Source: Temnopleurus reevesii (Eukaryota > Echinodermata > Echinoidea > Temnopleuroida > Temnopleuridae). Taken from it: a stretch of DNA of 16,494 nt. Made by a program: the position numbers and the translations under genes. The first letter of the stretch is position 1; each line of letters opens with the position of its first letter. Below the pieces are notes generated by a model. That model was not told the DNA's origin. It did no database searches and saw only the letters and a list, made by a program, of their open reading frames with translations. Of the stretch, positions 12,401 through 16,149 are shown one piece after another. The stretch is from positions 4,469 to 20,962 of the forward strand of contig BQKZ01007510.1 of NCBI GenBank assembly GCA_036244855.1, given 5' to 3'.

Positions 12401-14769
12401 TGGCCCTGTGACCTTTGACTTCCTGAGTCTAAAATCTAATCAATTCAATATTACATGCTTATGCATATCTGACCCAAGATTGGTTAAAATCCGTTCAGTA
12501 GTTCTGAAGTTATCAAAGTAACAAAGTATTCCGTTACCGGCTTTGGTAACAGAAGGACATTTCTAATTGGCCTTTAATTAATTAAGAAAGAATATTTTGG
12601 GGGGCTGCGTGGTAGTCAACTTATAGATATCCCTAAACTTGCTTTGCAATGAAATTTTCAGGTTTGTAAAGCCACCATATATGATGTAATGTTAAAAAAT
12701 CATGTTTTTGCGGTAACAGAAGGACAATTAACAATGGCATATAAAAGAAATTACTGGAGCATGACAAATAATAAATGTCACAAAAATACCACCTTATTAT
12801 GGTTTTTATATCTCAAACAAGTTTAAAACAGCACAATACATGACATAAACATATGAAACATTGCTCACAGCATGCTTAATATTTCATTGAAATTTCCATA
12901 TTTTCTGATAATTAATTATGTTAATTTAACAATTAATATCAACCTTATGCTCGATTTAATTTTTATTTTTTCTAAGATTCTTAAAATTCAGACTCTAAGC
13001 TTTCATATGATACCAAATTTGTCTAATTAGCATGGATTTGAAATTTTGGGTGAAATGCTTACATTAGCGTGGAATTGCCCATATGCATGTAACAAGGCTT
13101 TCGAATGGCCATTTTTATATGTGGTTAATAACAAGCCTTTATATCAAAGGGCCCTGATCCATGAATATGAATAGAGAGACTACACATAGTCCACAGTTCA
13201 AATATTGGTTGTGGAAAGCAGTGATACAGCCAAGGTTAAATGCTTTTAGAATAAATAATTGTTGATAACTAAATTCATGACAACTTACATGGTATTAAAC
13301 CATATTTTGATGCTGGTAAGAGTGTAAATCTAGATCAAGTACAGACATGCTTTCATCATACAAAATTTTTAGATGACTAGCTTTATACTGTATAAGCCAA
13401 GATTTTAGCGTACAGATATTTTCGCAATTTGGGGCCAGTTTGACACATTGGCGTGTTATATTTTAGTCTTTGACAATGTTTGTACACATAAATGTGTATT
13501 ATATAGAATGGAAATTTTCGAGAGGCCAAAATCATGAAATTAGCGAAAATAAACCACAGTAAAAGTTTCAGCTTATACCGTACAACAATAGCGTTCTGGC
13601 ATCAGATCTATGAATATAGATTACCTGTTTCACAGTTTGACCCAATGAAGCAACCTTCACACTGGCATGTGTATCCCGTACATGATCCAGCCAAAGCTAT
13701 ACAGAGTCCTCCATTCAAGCATGGATTTGGGCTGCATTGGTCAATAACTGAAAAATAAAAAGTTCGTTTGAAAGATATGGCAATGTTGAACAAAAATTAA
13801 TGATATTTTGAGTGTGCTATGTTCTCATTTATGTGTATCCTTCTGTAAACATATTTCTTGTCTCAATTTCTGTCTGCATATCACCCCATGATTTTTTTTT
13901 AGTATGCTCCGGTGTAGTTTTTTTTTTTCATGGAGACAATAAATACTTTGAATTAAAATTTGAACAAATATTGCCCATTTGTTGGCTTGGGATATCAACA
14001 AATATGGAAACAAAAAAAAAATCATTGACAGTAAATTGAACACTCATTTTTGTAAACCGACTGGTGAAACACTTTAAATTCTTTCCATTGTTCTAAATAG
14101 ACAATTTGGATCAGTTGAGCTGTTTGATAAATAACTCGCCATTTTATTACAAGTTAATGATTTGACTATGTCATATTGCATGTGACAATCCAATCAAATT
14201 TAGTAATTTCTCTCTTTTAATGAGTGGAGCTTAGCTTACAATATCACTGTATGAAGTGATGTGTTCGACTCGTACACATCTTCTGCTCTTTTTTAATCAG
14301 TATACAAGCCTCATTTATATTGATATGGAAACTGCCTCTTTTCTTCATCTTTCTTTTATAAGATTTATATAAAAAACAACATATGTACTTACAGTTTTCA
14401 CAGTTGGTTCCATTGAAGCATCCCACACATGCACATTCATAATCAGTACAAGATAGTCCACGGCAGAAGGCACCATTTAGGCATCGGTTAGGATCACAAG
14501 GATTAATTACTATCAAAAATGAAAATAAAAATGTGGTAGGAAAAGAGGTTTCACACGAATGGGACAAAATTACTATATCTAGATGTGTCGCCCAACCCCT
14601 GTAGCCACAACAGCAAATAGCACACATCAAGGCCACAGTATTTTAAAAGAACGCACATACTCCGCCAGTCGACTTTCCTGGAATTTTGCACAATAAGACA
14701 CATGTATTAGAAAAATTGGTAATCTTCCACTCTAAACATTCAGTAACCATTGTAAAAAGTATAAAACAA

Positions 14770-14807
<38 letters not shown>

Positions 14808-15246
14808 CATCACAATGCATGATATTAGATTTTTTGTTTAAACTGTCTTTTTGATACAACATTGTAAGTATACTTTATCACTCATGTCTTTATTTAAATA
14901 AGAGTTTTTTTAGCGCTGTAGAATATATTAATATAGTTCTGCGCTTTATTATCATTATTATGAATATATAACGTTTTGACATAAAAGTCAAACTATAGAC
15001 CTATTAGCTTGAATAAGCATTATATCTGTTCCCCAACATGACATATGATTATGTATACTTCAACCTAAAATGATATCTAATATCAAATTCCTTGTCTTCT
15101 TTGCAGGAAAAAAAAAGACTTACAATCAGAGCAGGTAGGCCCGGAGAAGCATCCCTGACACTCGCATGTGAAGTTATTACATTCTCCTGCAACAAGGCTG
15201 CACACACCACCAAATTGGCATGGGAAAGTCTGGCATGGATCAATAG
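355..15246 (-). CDS. Partial multi-EGF gene, 12 intact exons (E1-E12), both ends outside window
   Basis: This is the span of the exon set described individually below; the coding parts are the 12 exons only. Each exon is a phase 1-1 cassette, so any of them can be added or lost without shifting frame. Spliced in order they give 491 codons without a stop. The product is a string of 12 eight-cysteine EGF-like modules, so by family knowledge it is a secreted protein or the ectodomain of a membrane protein, acting in adhesion, matrix or ligand binding. No other domain is visible. The modules lack the Asp/Asn-rich start and the hydroxylation-type motif of calcium-binding EGF domains. That all exons belong to a single transcript is inferred from common strand, phase, order and clean junction codons. 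I do not recognise a named orthologue. Confidence 0.7.
498..524 (+). repeat. Tc1 left terminal inverted repeat (outer DR)
   Basis: 27 bp that match the reverse complement of 2169-2195 exactly. This is the presumed outer transposase binding site. It starts with CAGT directly after a TA, as expected for Tc1 elements. Confidence 0.92.
685..703 (+). repeat. Tc1 left inner direct repeat
   Basis: GCAGAATTATTCATACCCC repeats the inner half of the terminal repeat about 175-190 bp inside the left end. With the matching site near 1980 it forms the IR/DR layout known from Sleeping Beauty-like elements. Confidence 0.7.
922..1975 (+). pseudogene. Tc1-family transposase, broken by stops and a frameshift
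   Basis: It begins with MAKKEELSEDLRRSLVHAHS, a typical Tc1 start. A paired-like helix-turn-helix region follows (GKGYKAISK, IPVAIVQSII, then SRSTVERILHRGGLHGCRPRK). The catalytic core can be traced: Asp in MWSDELKSELFG (codon at 1379), Asp in QQDNDPKHTA, and Glu in PIENLWHDLK with 34 residues between the last two (DD34E). The gene is dead. It has TAG at 1162, a frame change at about 1359-1366 (frame 1 to frame 2), TAG at 1448 and 1454, and TGA at 1511, 1517 and 1520 in a short TGA/TGG-rich insertion. The last 122 codons (1607-1975) are open. A functional copy would cut and paste the element by recognising the terminal repeats. Confidence 0.9.
1980..1997 (-). repeat. Tc1 right inner direct repeat
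   Basis: AGGGTATGTATAATTCTG is the reverse-oriented counterpart of the left inner repeat. It lies just after the transposase stop and ~200 bp from the right end. Confidence 0.7.
2169..2195 (-). repeat. Tc1 right terminal inverted repeat (outer DR)
   Basis: Exact reverse complement of the left 27 bp, followed by TA at 2196-2197. Confidence 0.92.
2198..2883. other. Intron segment between E11 and the Tc1 element
   Basis: AT-rich sequence with short chance open frames in both directions, nothing recognisable. It belongs to the same intron as the Tc1 insertion. Confidence 0.5.
2884..3006 (-). CDS. EGF-like exon E11
   Basis: A 123-nt phase 1-1 exon with acceptor ...TAAAATCAG before AACAAGATGC and donor T|GTAAGT. 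It encodes QDACANHQC, QNGGTC, LANPNSC, FDYTCQC and QNCYLGTFC. A relic of its 5' edge and acceptor region lies at 3530-3570 (P14). The intron on its 3' side contains the Tc1-like transposon. The junction with E10 (G+AA) encodes Glu. Confidence 0.85.
3007..4158. other. Intron between E10 and E11
   Basis: Contains the exon-start relic P14 at 3530-3570. The block at about 3110-3260 is less AT-rich (TTTCCGGTTCTGC, GGGACTTTGTTTTG) and may be an interspersed repeat, but I cannot name it. The minus-strand open frame at 3269-3595 covers P14 and otherwise shows no family. Confidence 0.5.
3530..3570 (-). pseudogene. Relic of an exon start P14 (E11-like)
   Basis: The plus strand has GTTGGCACAAGCATCTTG followed by CTCAGGTTT and an A-rich run. 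This matches the first ~18 coding nt, acceptor and pyrimidine tract of E11 (2988-3029) with few differences. No further exon sequence is present. It could be a remnant of an old duplication whose body has been lost. Confidence 0.5.
4159..4281 (-). CDS. EGF-like exon E10
   Basis: A 123-nt phase 1-1 exon with acceptor ...CATTGCAG before GGCGAGATCC and donor G|GTAATA. It encodes RDPCDNSPC, LNGGQC, SSTQASC, TSYQCQC and SGCFTGTRC, with eight cysteines. It ends in G, which matters because the next exon starts with AA. Skipping E10 would join E9 (ending in T) to E11 and create TAA. Confidence 0.86.
4282..4834. other. Intron between P13 and E10
   Basis: AT-rich. An AAATAAATAAATAAA run at 4614-4627 could be an old retroelement tail. 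The open frame at 4328-4540 matches nothing I know. Confidence 0.45.
4835..4914 (-). pseudogene. Dead EGF exon copy P13 (duplicate of E9)
   Basis: About 80 nt nearly identical to the start of E9: NQCSPNPC, ANGGAC, NRVAGSC, TNFT. It then breaks off before C5. The acceptor (CTTACAG before TTTTGAATC) and about 70 bp of the upstream intron are also copied. The acceptor looks usable, but there is no matching donor. Confidence 0.75.
4915..5236. other. Intron between E9 and P13
   Basis: The first ~70 bp copy the flank upstream of E9. The rest holds a T/G-rich run and a stretch near 5060-5200 of unknown origin. The overlapping plus-strand frames have no recognisable product. Confidence 0.45.
5237..5359 (-). 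CDS. EGF-like exon E9
   Basis: A 123-nt phase 1-1 exon with acceptor ...TTTTTGCAG before TTGTGGATC and donor T|GTGAGT. It encodes VDQCNPNPC, ANGGAC, NRVAGSC, TNFTCSC and PFCYTGDNC. A truncated duplicate (P13) sits 445 bp downstream in gene direction and shares about 75 nt of the exon plus flanking intron. The junction with E8 (T+TT) encodes Phe. Confidence 0.86.
5360..5936. other. Intron between E8 and E9
   Basis: Ordinary AT-rich intron sequence. Nothing recognisable on either strand. Confidence 0.55.
5937..6053 (-). CDS. EGF-like exon E8 (sole intact copy of a six-copy exon array)
   Basis: A 117-nt phase 1-1 exon with acceptor ...CTCACAG before TGTTGGATCC and donor T|GTGAGT. It encodes LDPCQNNPC, FNGGQC, QEASC, TDYVCDC and PGCWSGNRC. 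Trp replaces the usual Phe/Tyr after C7. It is the last, most gene-downstream member of a tandem series of exon copies at 5937-7015. The other five (P7-P11) carry stops, lost cysteines, deletions or lost splice sites. Confidence 0.84.
6160..6259 (-). pseudogene. Dead EGF exon copy P11 (E8 array)
   Basis: The closest relative of E8. The acceptor and the first 60% are intact (LDPCQNNPC, FNGGQC, QQASC, TDYVC). Then C6 is Phe, the codon before C7 is a TGA stop, and the exon end and donor are missing. Confidence 0.75.
6365..6450 (-). pseudogene. Dead EGF exon copy P10 (E8 array)
   Basis: It reads LDPCQKNLC, FNDGQC, TDYVCYC, PGC and then RPRARD. The acceptor is intact. The same in-frame deletion of the C4 segment seen in P9 is present, and C8 and the donor are absent. 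Confidence 0.72.
6545..6632 (-). pseudogene. Dead EGF exon copy P9 (E8 array)
   Basis: It reads LDPCQNNLC, FNGGQC, TDYVCDC, PGC and then RPRARD. The acceptor AG is mutated to CG, the C4-containing segment is deleted in frame, and C8 and the donor are missing. About 100 bp of exon end and tail is nearly identical to P8, so this pair split recently. Confidence 0.72.
6720..6813 (-). pseudogene. Dead EGF exon copy P8 (E8 array)
   Basis: The acceptor is kept (CTCACAG before TATTGGATCC). C1 is Tyr (TGT to TAT). A deletion removes the NGGQC segment and shifts the frame. The exon end is replaced by the array's common tail (GGCCTAGGGCTAGAGAT), so no donor exists. Confidence 0.7.
6905..6997 (-). pseudogene. 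Dead EGF exon copy P7 (E8 array)
   Basis: The acceptor is kept (...TCCGCAG before TATTGGATC). About 17 nt holding C1, and the bases just before C2, are deleted, which breaks the frame. The downstream part still reads FNGGQC, QQTSC, TDYLCDC, PGC and then a TAG stop. No donor is present. Confidence 0.7.
7016..7708. other. Intron between P12 and the E8 array
   Basis: AT-rich with a T10 run near 7187. No exon, repeat or gene was recognised. Confidence 0.5.
7709..7777 (-). pseudogene. Dead EGF exon fragment P12 (3' half of E7)
   Basis: It matches the last ~65 nt of E7: GSCTLFD, then WQC (C5 changed to Trp), GGCYTGPTC. The 5' half and acceptor are missing, and the donor GT is lost (ACACATAAGT in place of ACATGTAAGT). 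It is the only dead copy here that keeps the exon end rather than the exon start. Confidence 0.7.
7986..8114 (-). CDS. EGF-like exon E7
   Basis: A 129-nt phase 1-1 exon, the longest here, because the C1-C2 spacing is six residues (CTDNGNPC) instead of four. The acceptor is ...TTTTTCAG before CGATTGATGC and the donor is T|GTAAGT. Further residues are SNGGTC, QLTQGSC, TLFDCQC and AGCYTGPTC. A dead partial copy of its 3' half (P12) lies about 275 bp downstream in gene direction, at 7709-7777. Confidence 0.85.
8115..8439. other. Intron segment between E6 and E7
   Basis: AT-rich. Nothing recognised until the possible LINE tail at 8440-8535. The remaining stretch up to the E6 donor at 8820 is also featureless apart from antisense shadow frames. 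Confidence 0.5.
8440..8535 (+). mobile_element. Possible LINE 3' tail remnant
   Basis: A T-rich stretch ending TTGAAATAAAATAAACTGAA resembles the 3' ends of some animal CR1/L2-like LINEs, which finish with AAATAAACTGAA repeats. There is no coding sequence next to it. This is pattern memory only. Confidence 0.3.
8821..8946 (-). CDS. EGF-like exon E6
   Basis: A 126-nt phase 1-1 exon with acceptor ...TTTTCAG before TACTTGATCC and donor G|GTAAGA. It encodes LDPCSTNPC, LNGESC, IREGGTSC, NLSTCIC and PSCFTGALC. The C3-C4 loop has seven residues, the longest in the set, and the NGG turn is changed to NGE. All eight cysteines are kept. The long plus-strand open frame over this exon is an antisense shadow. 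Confidence 0.84.
8947..9255. other. Intron segment upstream of E6
   Basis: AT-rich with no recognisable feature. It ends at the proposed insertion point of the truncated LINE. Confidence 0.5.
9265..9759 (+). mobile_element. 5'-truncated non-LTR retrotransposon 3' end
   Basis: A plus-strand open stretch to the TAG at about 9458 looks like the extreme C-terminus of a LINE polyprotein: TDTYKYSPFISGITVWNQLE, then ML.ALNSVKYSMKTFL. This recalls the common ending with SFF...G...WN.L followed by a FK..L helix. After it come ~290 bp of 3' UTR-like sequence and an AATAAATAAATA-type tail. TTTTATGAT occurs at 9256-9264 and again right after the tail at 9760-9768, a plausible target-site duplication. 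I infer a severely 5'-truncated insertion between E6 and E5. Confidence 0.65.
9769..10296 (+). other. Intron block of higher complexity, possible old repeat
   Basis: A plus-strand frame is open at 9901-10149 and includes TPGWIRVSKVHSNCC and DSFIHRPFTNKYQLLASL. It is followed by TCATCTGAGGAAGCCAGTAG and TGGCTGCTGAAAGG. That tail loosely recalls ends seen in some Penelope-like elements. I do not recognise the peptide, there is no splice-compatible structure, and I do not call it a gene. Confidence 0.3.
10297..10419 (-). CDS. EGF-like exon E5
   Basis: A 123-nt phase 1-1 exon with acceptor ...CTTTTCAG before AGGTACATG and donor T|GTGCGT, the least canonical T-type donor in the gene. It encodes VHACQSSPC, SNGGVC, ELVQGSC, SQYTCGC and QGCFTGDSC. 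Because the exon begins with AG, a preceding exon ending in T would create TAG at the junction. The real predecessor E4 ends in G and gives GAG (Glu). Confidence 0.83.
10420..10790. other. Intron between E4 and E5
   Basis: AT-rich with a short ATTCATAGGATTCATTGGATTC direct repeat near 10550. Nothing else is recognised. Confidence 0.5.
10791..10913 (-). CDS. EGF-like exon E4
   Basis: A 123-nt phase 1-1 exon with donor G|GTAAAA and acceptor ...CCTCAAG before CCATCTCCC. It encodes ISQCNPNPC, FNGGTC, VSNGSSC, ADFVCQC and DGCFTDANC. In the last loop the usual Gly is Asp (FTD instead of FTG). A broken duplicate (P6) lies 182 bp upstream in gene direction and shares its flanking intron. The donor and the short polypyrimidine tract are both weaker than in most neighbours, but reading frame and junctions are intact. 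Confidence 0.82.
10993..11095 (-). pseudogene. Dead EGF exon copy P6 (duplicate of E4)
   Basis: It reads ISHCNPNPC, FNTGTC, ISNGSSC, ANFVCHC and DGCY, clearly sister to E4. The acceptor AG has become TG, and the exon end containing C8 is deleted. The CTACAG|GTATAT at its end resembles a donor, but the piece would be 103 nt and would shift the frame. The flanking intron is duplicated with it. Confidence 0.75.
11344..12728 (+). repeat. Dispersed GGTAACGGAAGGACA motif copies
   Basis: Near-identical 15-16-mers occur at 11344, 11524, 11724, 11738 (back to back with the previous one), 12545 and 12712, all on the plus strand. An inverted half-site CCGTTACC is at 12531. The first copy overlaps the element's left terminal repeat. 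Repeated subterminal motifs are common binding sites in some transposons, which is how I interpret them. Confidence 0.7.
11930..12535 (+). repeat. Tandem repeat block (~155-bp unit) with TGACCTTTGAC boxes
   Basis: About four imperfect units. Each holds a CC(C)TGTGACCTTTGACC box, then AAAATCTAATAAGTC-like, ATGCTTAT, GACCCAAGNTTGGTTAAAAT, AGTTCTGAAGTTAT and GGTAACAAGCTATTTTGG. The boxes start at 11985, 12137, 12246 and 12409. The short third interval reflects a deletion of about 45 bp. No conserved reading frame is seen. Confidence 0.75.
13386..13582. mobile_element. MITE-like element, ~197 bp, TA-flanked
   Basis: The left end TACTGTATAAGC...ATATTTTCGCAATTT and the right end AAATTAGCGAAAATAAACC...GCTTATACCGTA form imperfect inverted repeats of about 45 bp, with TA at both outer borders. 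There is no coding capacity. It inserted in the intron 42 bp beyond the donor of E3. Confidence 0.65.
13625..13747 (-). CDS. EGF-like exon E3
   Basis: A 123-nt phase 1-1 exon with acceptor ...TTTTTCAG before TTATTGACC and donor G|GTAATC. It is the most canonical module of the set: IDQCSPNPC, LNGGLC, IALAGSC, TGYTCQC and EGCFIGSNC. The last coding base is G rather than T, and the donor has T at position +5. A MITE ends 42 bp beyond the donor side (13386-13582). The junction with E2 (T+TT) encodes Phe. Confidence 0.88.
13748..14392. other. Intron between E2 and E3
   Basis: AT-rich with several T and A homopolymer runs. No exon or repeat family is recognised. Confidence 0.5.
14393..14509 (-). 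CDS. EGF-like exon E2
   Basis: A 117-nt phase 1-1 exon with acceptor ...TTGATAG before TAATTAATCC and donor T|GTAAGT. The residues include INPCDPNRC, LNGAFC, RGLSC, TDYECAC and VGCFNGTNC. All eight cysteines are present. The C3-C4 loop is short (four residues), as in E8. The junction with E1 (T+TA) encodes Leu. It has no nearby dead copy. Confidence 0.85.
14510..15123. other. Intron between E1 and E2
   Basis: Holds the (AT)17 microsatellite and otherwise unremarkable AT-rich sequence. Confidence 0.55.
14772..14805. repeat. (AT)17 microsatellite
   Basis: 34 bp of uninterrupted AT dinucleotide in the intron between E1 and E2. Confidence 0.97.
15124..15246 (-). CDS. EGF-like exon E1 (most upstream intact exon)
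   Basis: A 123-nt phase 1-1 exon. The acceptor is ...CTGTACAG before CTATTGATCC and the donor is T|GTAAGT. It encodes IDPCQTFPC, then QFGGVC, SLVAGEC, NNFTCEC and QGCFSGPTC, giving eight cysteines. It is the only intact member of a local array. Copies P5 and P4 lie 174 and 348 bp upstream in gene direction, and older copies P3 to P1 lie further up. The QFGG variant of the usual NGG turn is shared with E12 at the other end of the window. Confidence 0.85.
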
Positions 15247-15320
15247 CTGTACAGGAATTACACAAAGATAGAAGAATATTTTAGACATTGAAAGTCTTTT
15301 GGAACGTTTTGATCCCTCCT

Positions 15321-15420
15321 AAGCATCCCTGACACTCGCATGTGAAGTTATTACATTCTCCTGCAACAAGGCTGCACACACCACCAAATTGGCATGGGAA
15401 AGTCTGGCATGGATAAATAG
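15321..15420 (-). pseudogene. Dead EGF exon copy P5 (E1 family, very recent)
   Basis: A near-perfect copy of the first 100 nt of E1, with one exon difference (GATCC to TATCC, Asp to Tyr). After GGATGCTT it runs into copied upstream intron (AGGAGGGATC...), so it lacks C8 and a donor. The acceptor remains, so it could act as a decoy 3' splice site. Lies exactly 174 bp upstream of E1 in gene direction. Confidence 0.8.
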
Positions 15421-15494
15421 CTGTACAGAAATTACACAAAGATAGAAGAATATTTTAGACATTGAAAGTCTTTTGGAACGTTTTGATCCCTCCC

Positions 15495-15594
15495 AAGCAT
15501 CCCTGACACTCGAATATGAAGTTATTACATTCTCCTGCAACAAGGCTGCACAAACCACCAAATTGGCATGGGAAAGTCTGGCACAGATCAATAG
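15495..15594 (-). pseudogene. Dead EGF exon copy P4 (E1 family)
   Basis: A 100-nt copy of the E1 start. The acceptor is kept, C1 is present after IDL, and it reads QFGGLC, SLVAGEC. C5 is Phe (TGC to TTC). The copy stops after GGATGCTT and continues into intron-derived sequence, with no C8 and no donor. It lies exactly 174 bp from P5. Confidence 0.75.
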
Positions 15595-15660
15595 CTGTAT
15601 GGAAATATAAGATTATCTTGGATATTGTACATCTTCTTTTACAATCTATATGAAAGATGG

Positions 15661-15790
15661 AGAATGGATCCATAGCTGTACAGCTATCAAACAAATATAT
15701 AAGAATATATTGGATATTTGAAGTCATTTTGAATGTTCTGATCCATCCCCCATGGTATCATTGACATTTGCACAGTGCTGATGGGCTGAT
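15661..15790 (-). pseudogene. Remnants of EGF exon copy P3 (E1 family)
   Basis: The start is recognisable at 15661-15675 (CTATGGATCCATTC after ...GTACAG). It follows, in gene direction, a decayed intron-like stretch (15680-15735) that resembles the E1 upstream flank. A weak exon-3'-end-like trace continues around 15738-15790. No usable coding sequence remains. Confidence 0.45.
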
Positions 15791-15902
15791 AATGAGAATG
15801 AGATCTTGAATACATAGGACAAAGTGAATCACCCATGGTACAAGGTTATGAGAAAAGCAATTTTCATCAAAAAGTGAGATACAAGGTTTTACCAGCCCAC
15901 CA

Positions 15903-15986
15903 ACGATATGTAGTTGTTACATTCCCCAGCAACAAGGCTGCATAAACCACCAAATTCGCATGGGAAAGTTTGACATGGATCAATAG
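15903..15986 (-). pseudogene. Dead EGF exon copy P2 (E1 family)
   Basis: It starts after ...ATGTAG with CTATTGATCC and reads IDPCQTFPC, EFGGLC, SLVAGEC, NNY. It then departs from the family, so C5 to C8 and the donor are missing. The AG of the acceptor remains. The upstream flank (AAAATATAAGATTATCTTGG) is shared with P4, so copying included intron sequence. Confidence 0.7.
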
Positions 15987-16046
15987 CTACATGTATATGA
16001 AAATATAAGATTATCTTGGATATTATAAATCTTTTTTACAATCTGG

Positions 16047-16149
16047 CCTCTCCCCCAGCACCCCTGTCACTGACATGCGAAGTTGTTACATTCCCCAGCA
16101 ACAAGGCCGCATGCACCACCAAATTGACTTGGAAAAGTCTGGCACGGAT
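16047..16149 (-). pseudogene. Dead EGF exon copy P1 (E1 family)
   Basis: Similar to E1, with recognisable CQTFP, QFGGAC, LVAGEC and NNF. The acceptor AG is gone, C2 is Ser, and the TGT for C6 has become TGA (plus-strand 16067-16069). The 3' end matches the truncated P4/P5 form rather than a real exon end. Homology stops abruptly at about 16149, where the non-LTR fragment begins. Confidence 0.7.

Larger units (their letters stand above)
11333..13079. mobile_element. Non-coding ~1.75 kb element with short terminal inverted repeats
   Basis: The left end TGCAATTCCACG (11333-11344) is inverted at the right end (13068-13079; reverse complement GGCAATTCCACG). Weaker similarity extends inward (GTAACGGAACGACATTT against CTAATGTAAGCATTT). 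CATATG flanks both sides (11327-11332, 13080-13085) and may be a target duplication or part of the repeat. No transposase-like frame is visible, so I read it as a non-autonomous DNA transposon. It lies in the intron between E3 and E4. It contains GGTAACGGAAGGACA-type motifs and a tandem repeat block. Confidence 0.55.
15147..15600 (-). repeat. 174-bp tandem array made from E1
   Basis: The AAGCATCC marker sits at 15147, 15321 and 15495, an exact 174-bp period. The first two units differ at only about three positions and the third is more diverged. Each unit joins the middle of the exon (GGATGCTT) to upstream intron. The period is 58 codons, so open frames run through it on the minus strand, but those are out of the EGF frame and I do not consider them genes. 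Confidence 0.85.

Noticed and set aside
13812..14043. Overlapping frames on both strands
   Set aside because: Low-complexity T/A-rich intron. Both are most likely chance openings.
355..15246. Notch, fibropellin or calcium-binding EGF identity
   Set aside because: The modules have eight cysteines and lack the calcium-binding start residues and hydroxylation motif. No other Notch or avidin-like domain is visible.
15319..15591. A repeated minus-strand frame with RLSHANLVVCAALLQENV motifs as a novel repeat protein
   Set aside because: It is the wrong frame of the 174-bp unit. The period is a multiple of three, so any frame repeats.
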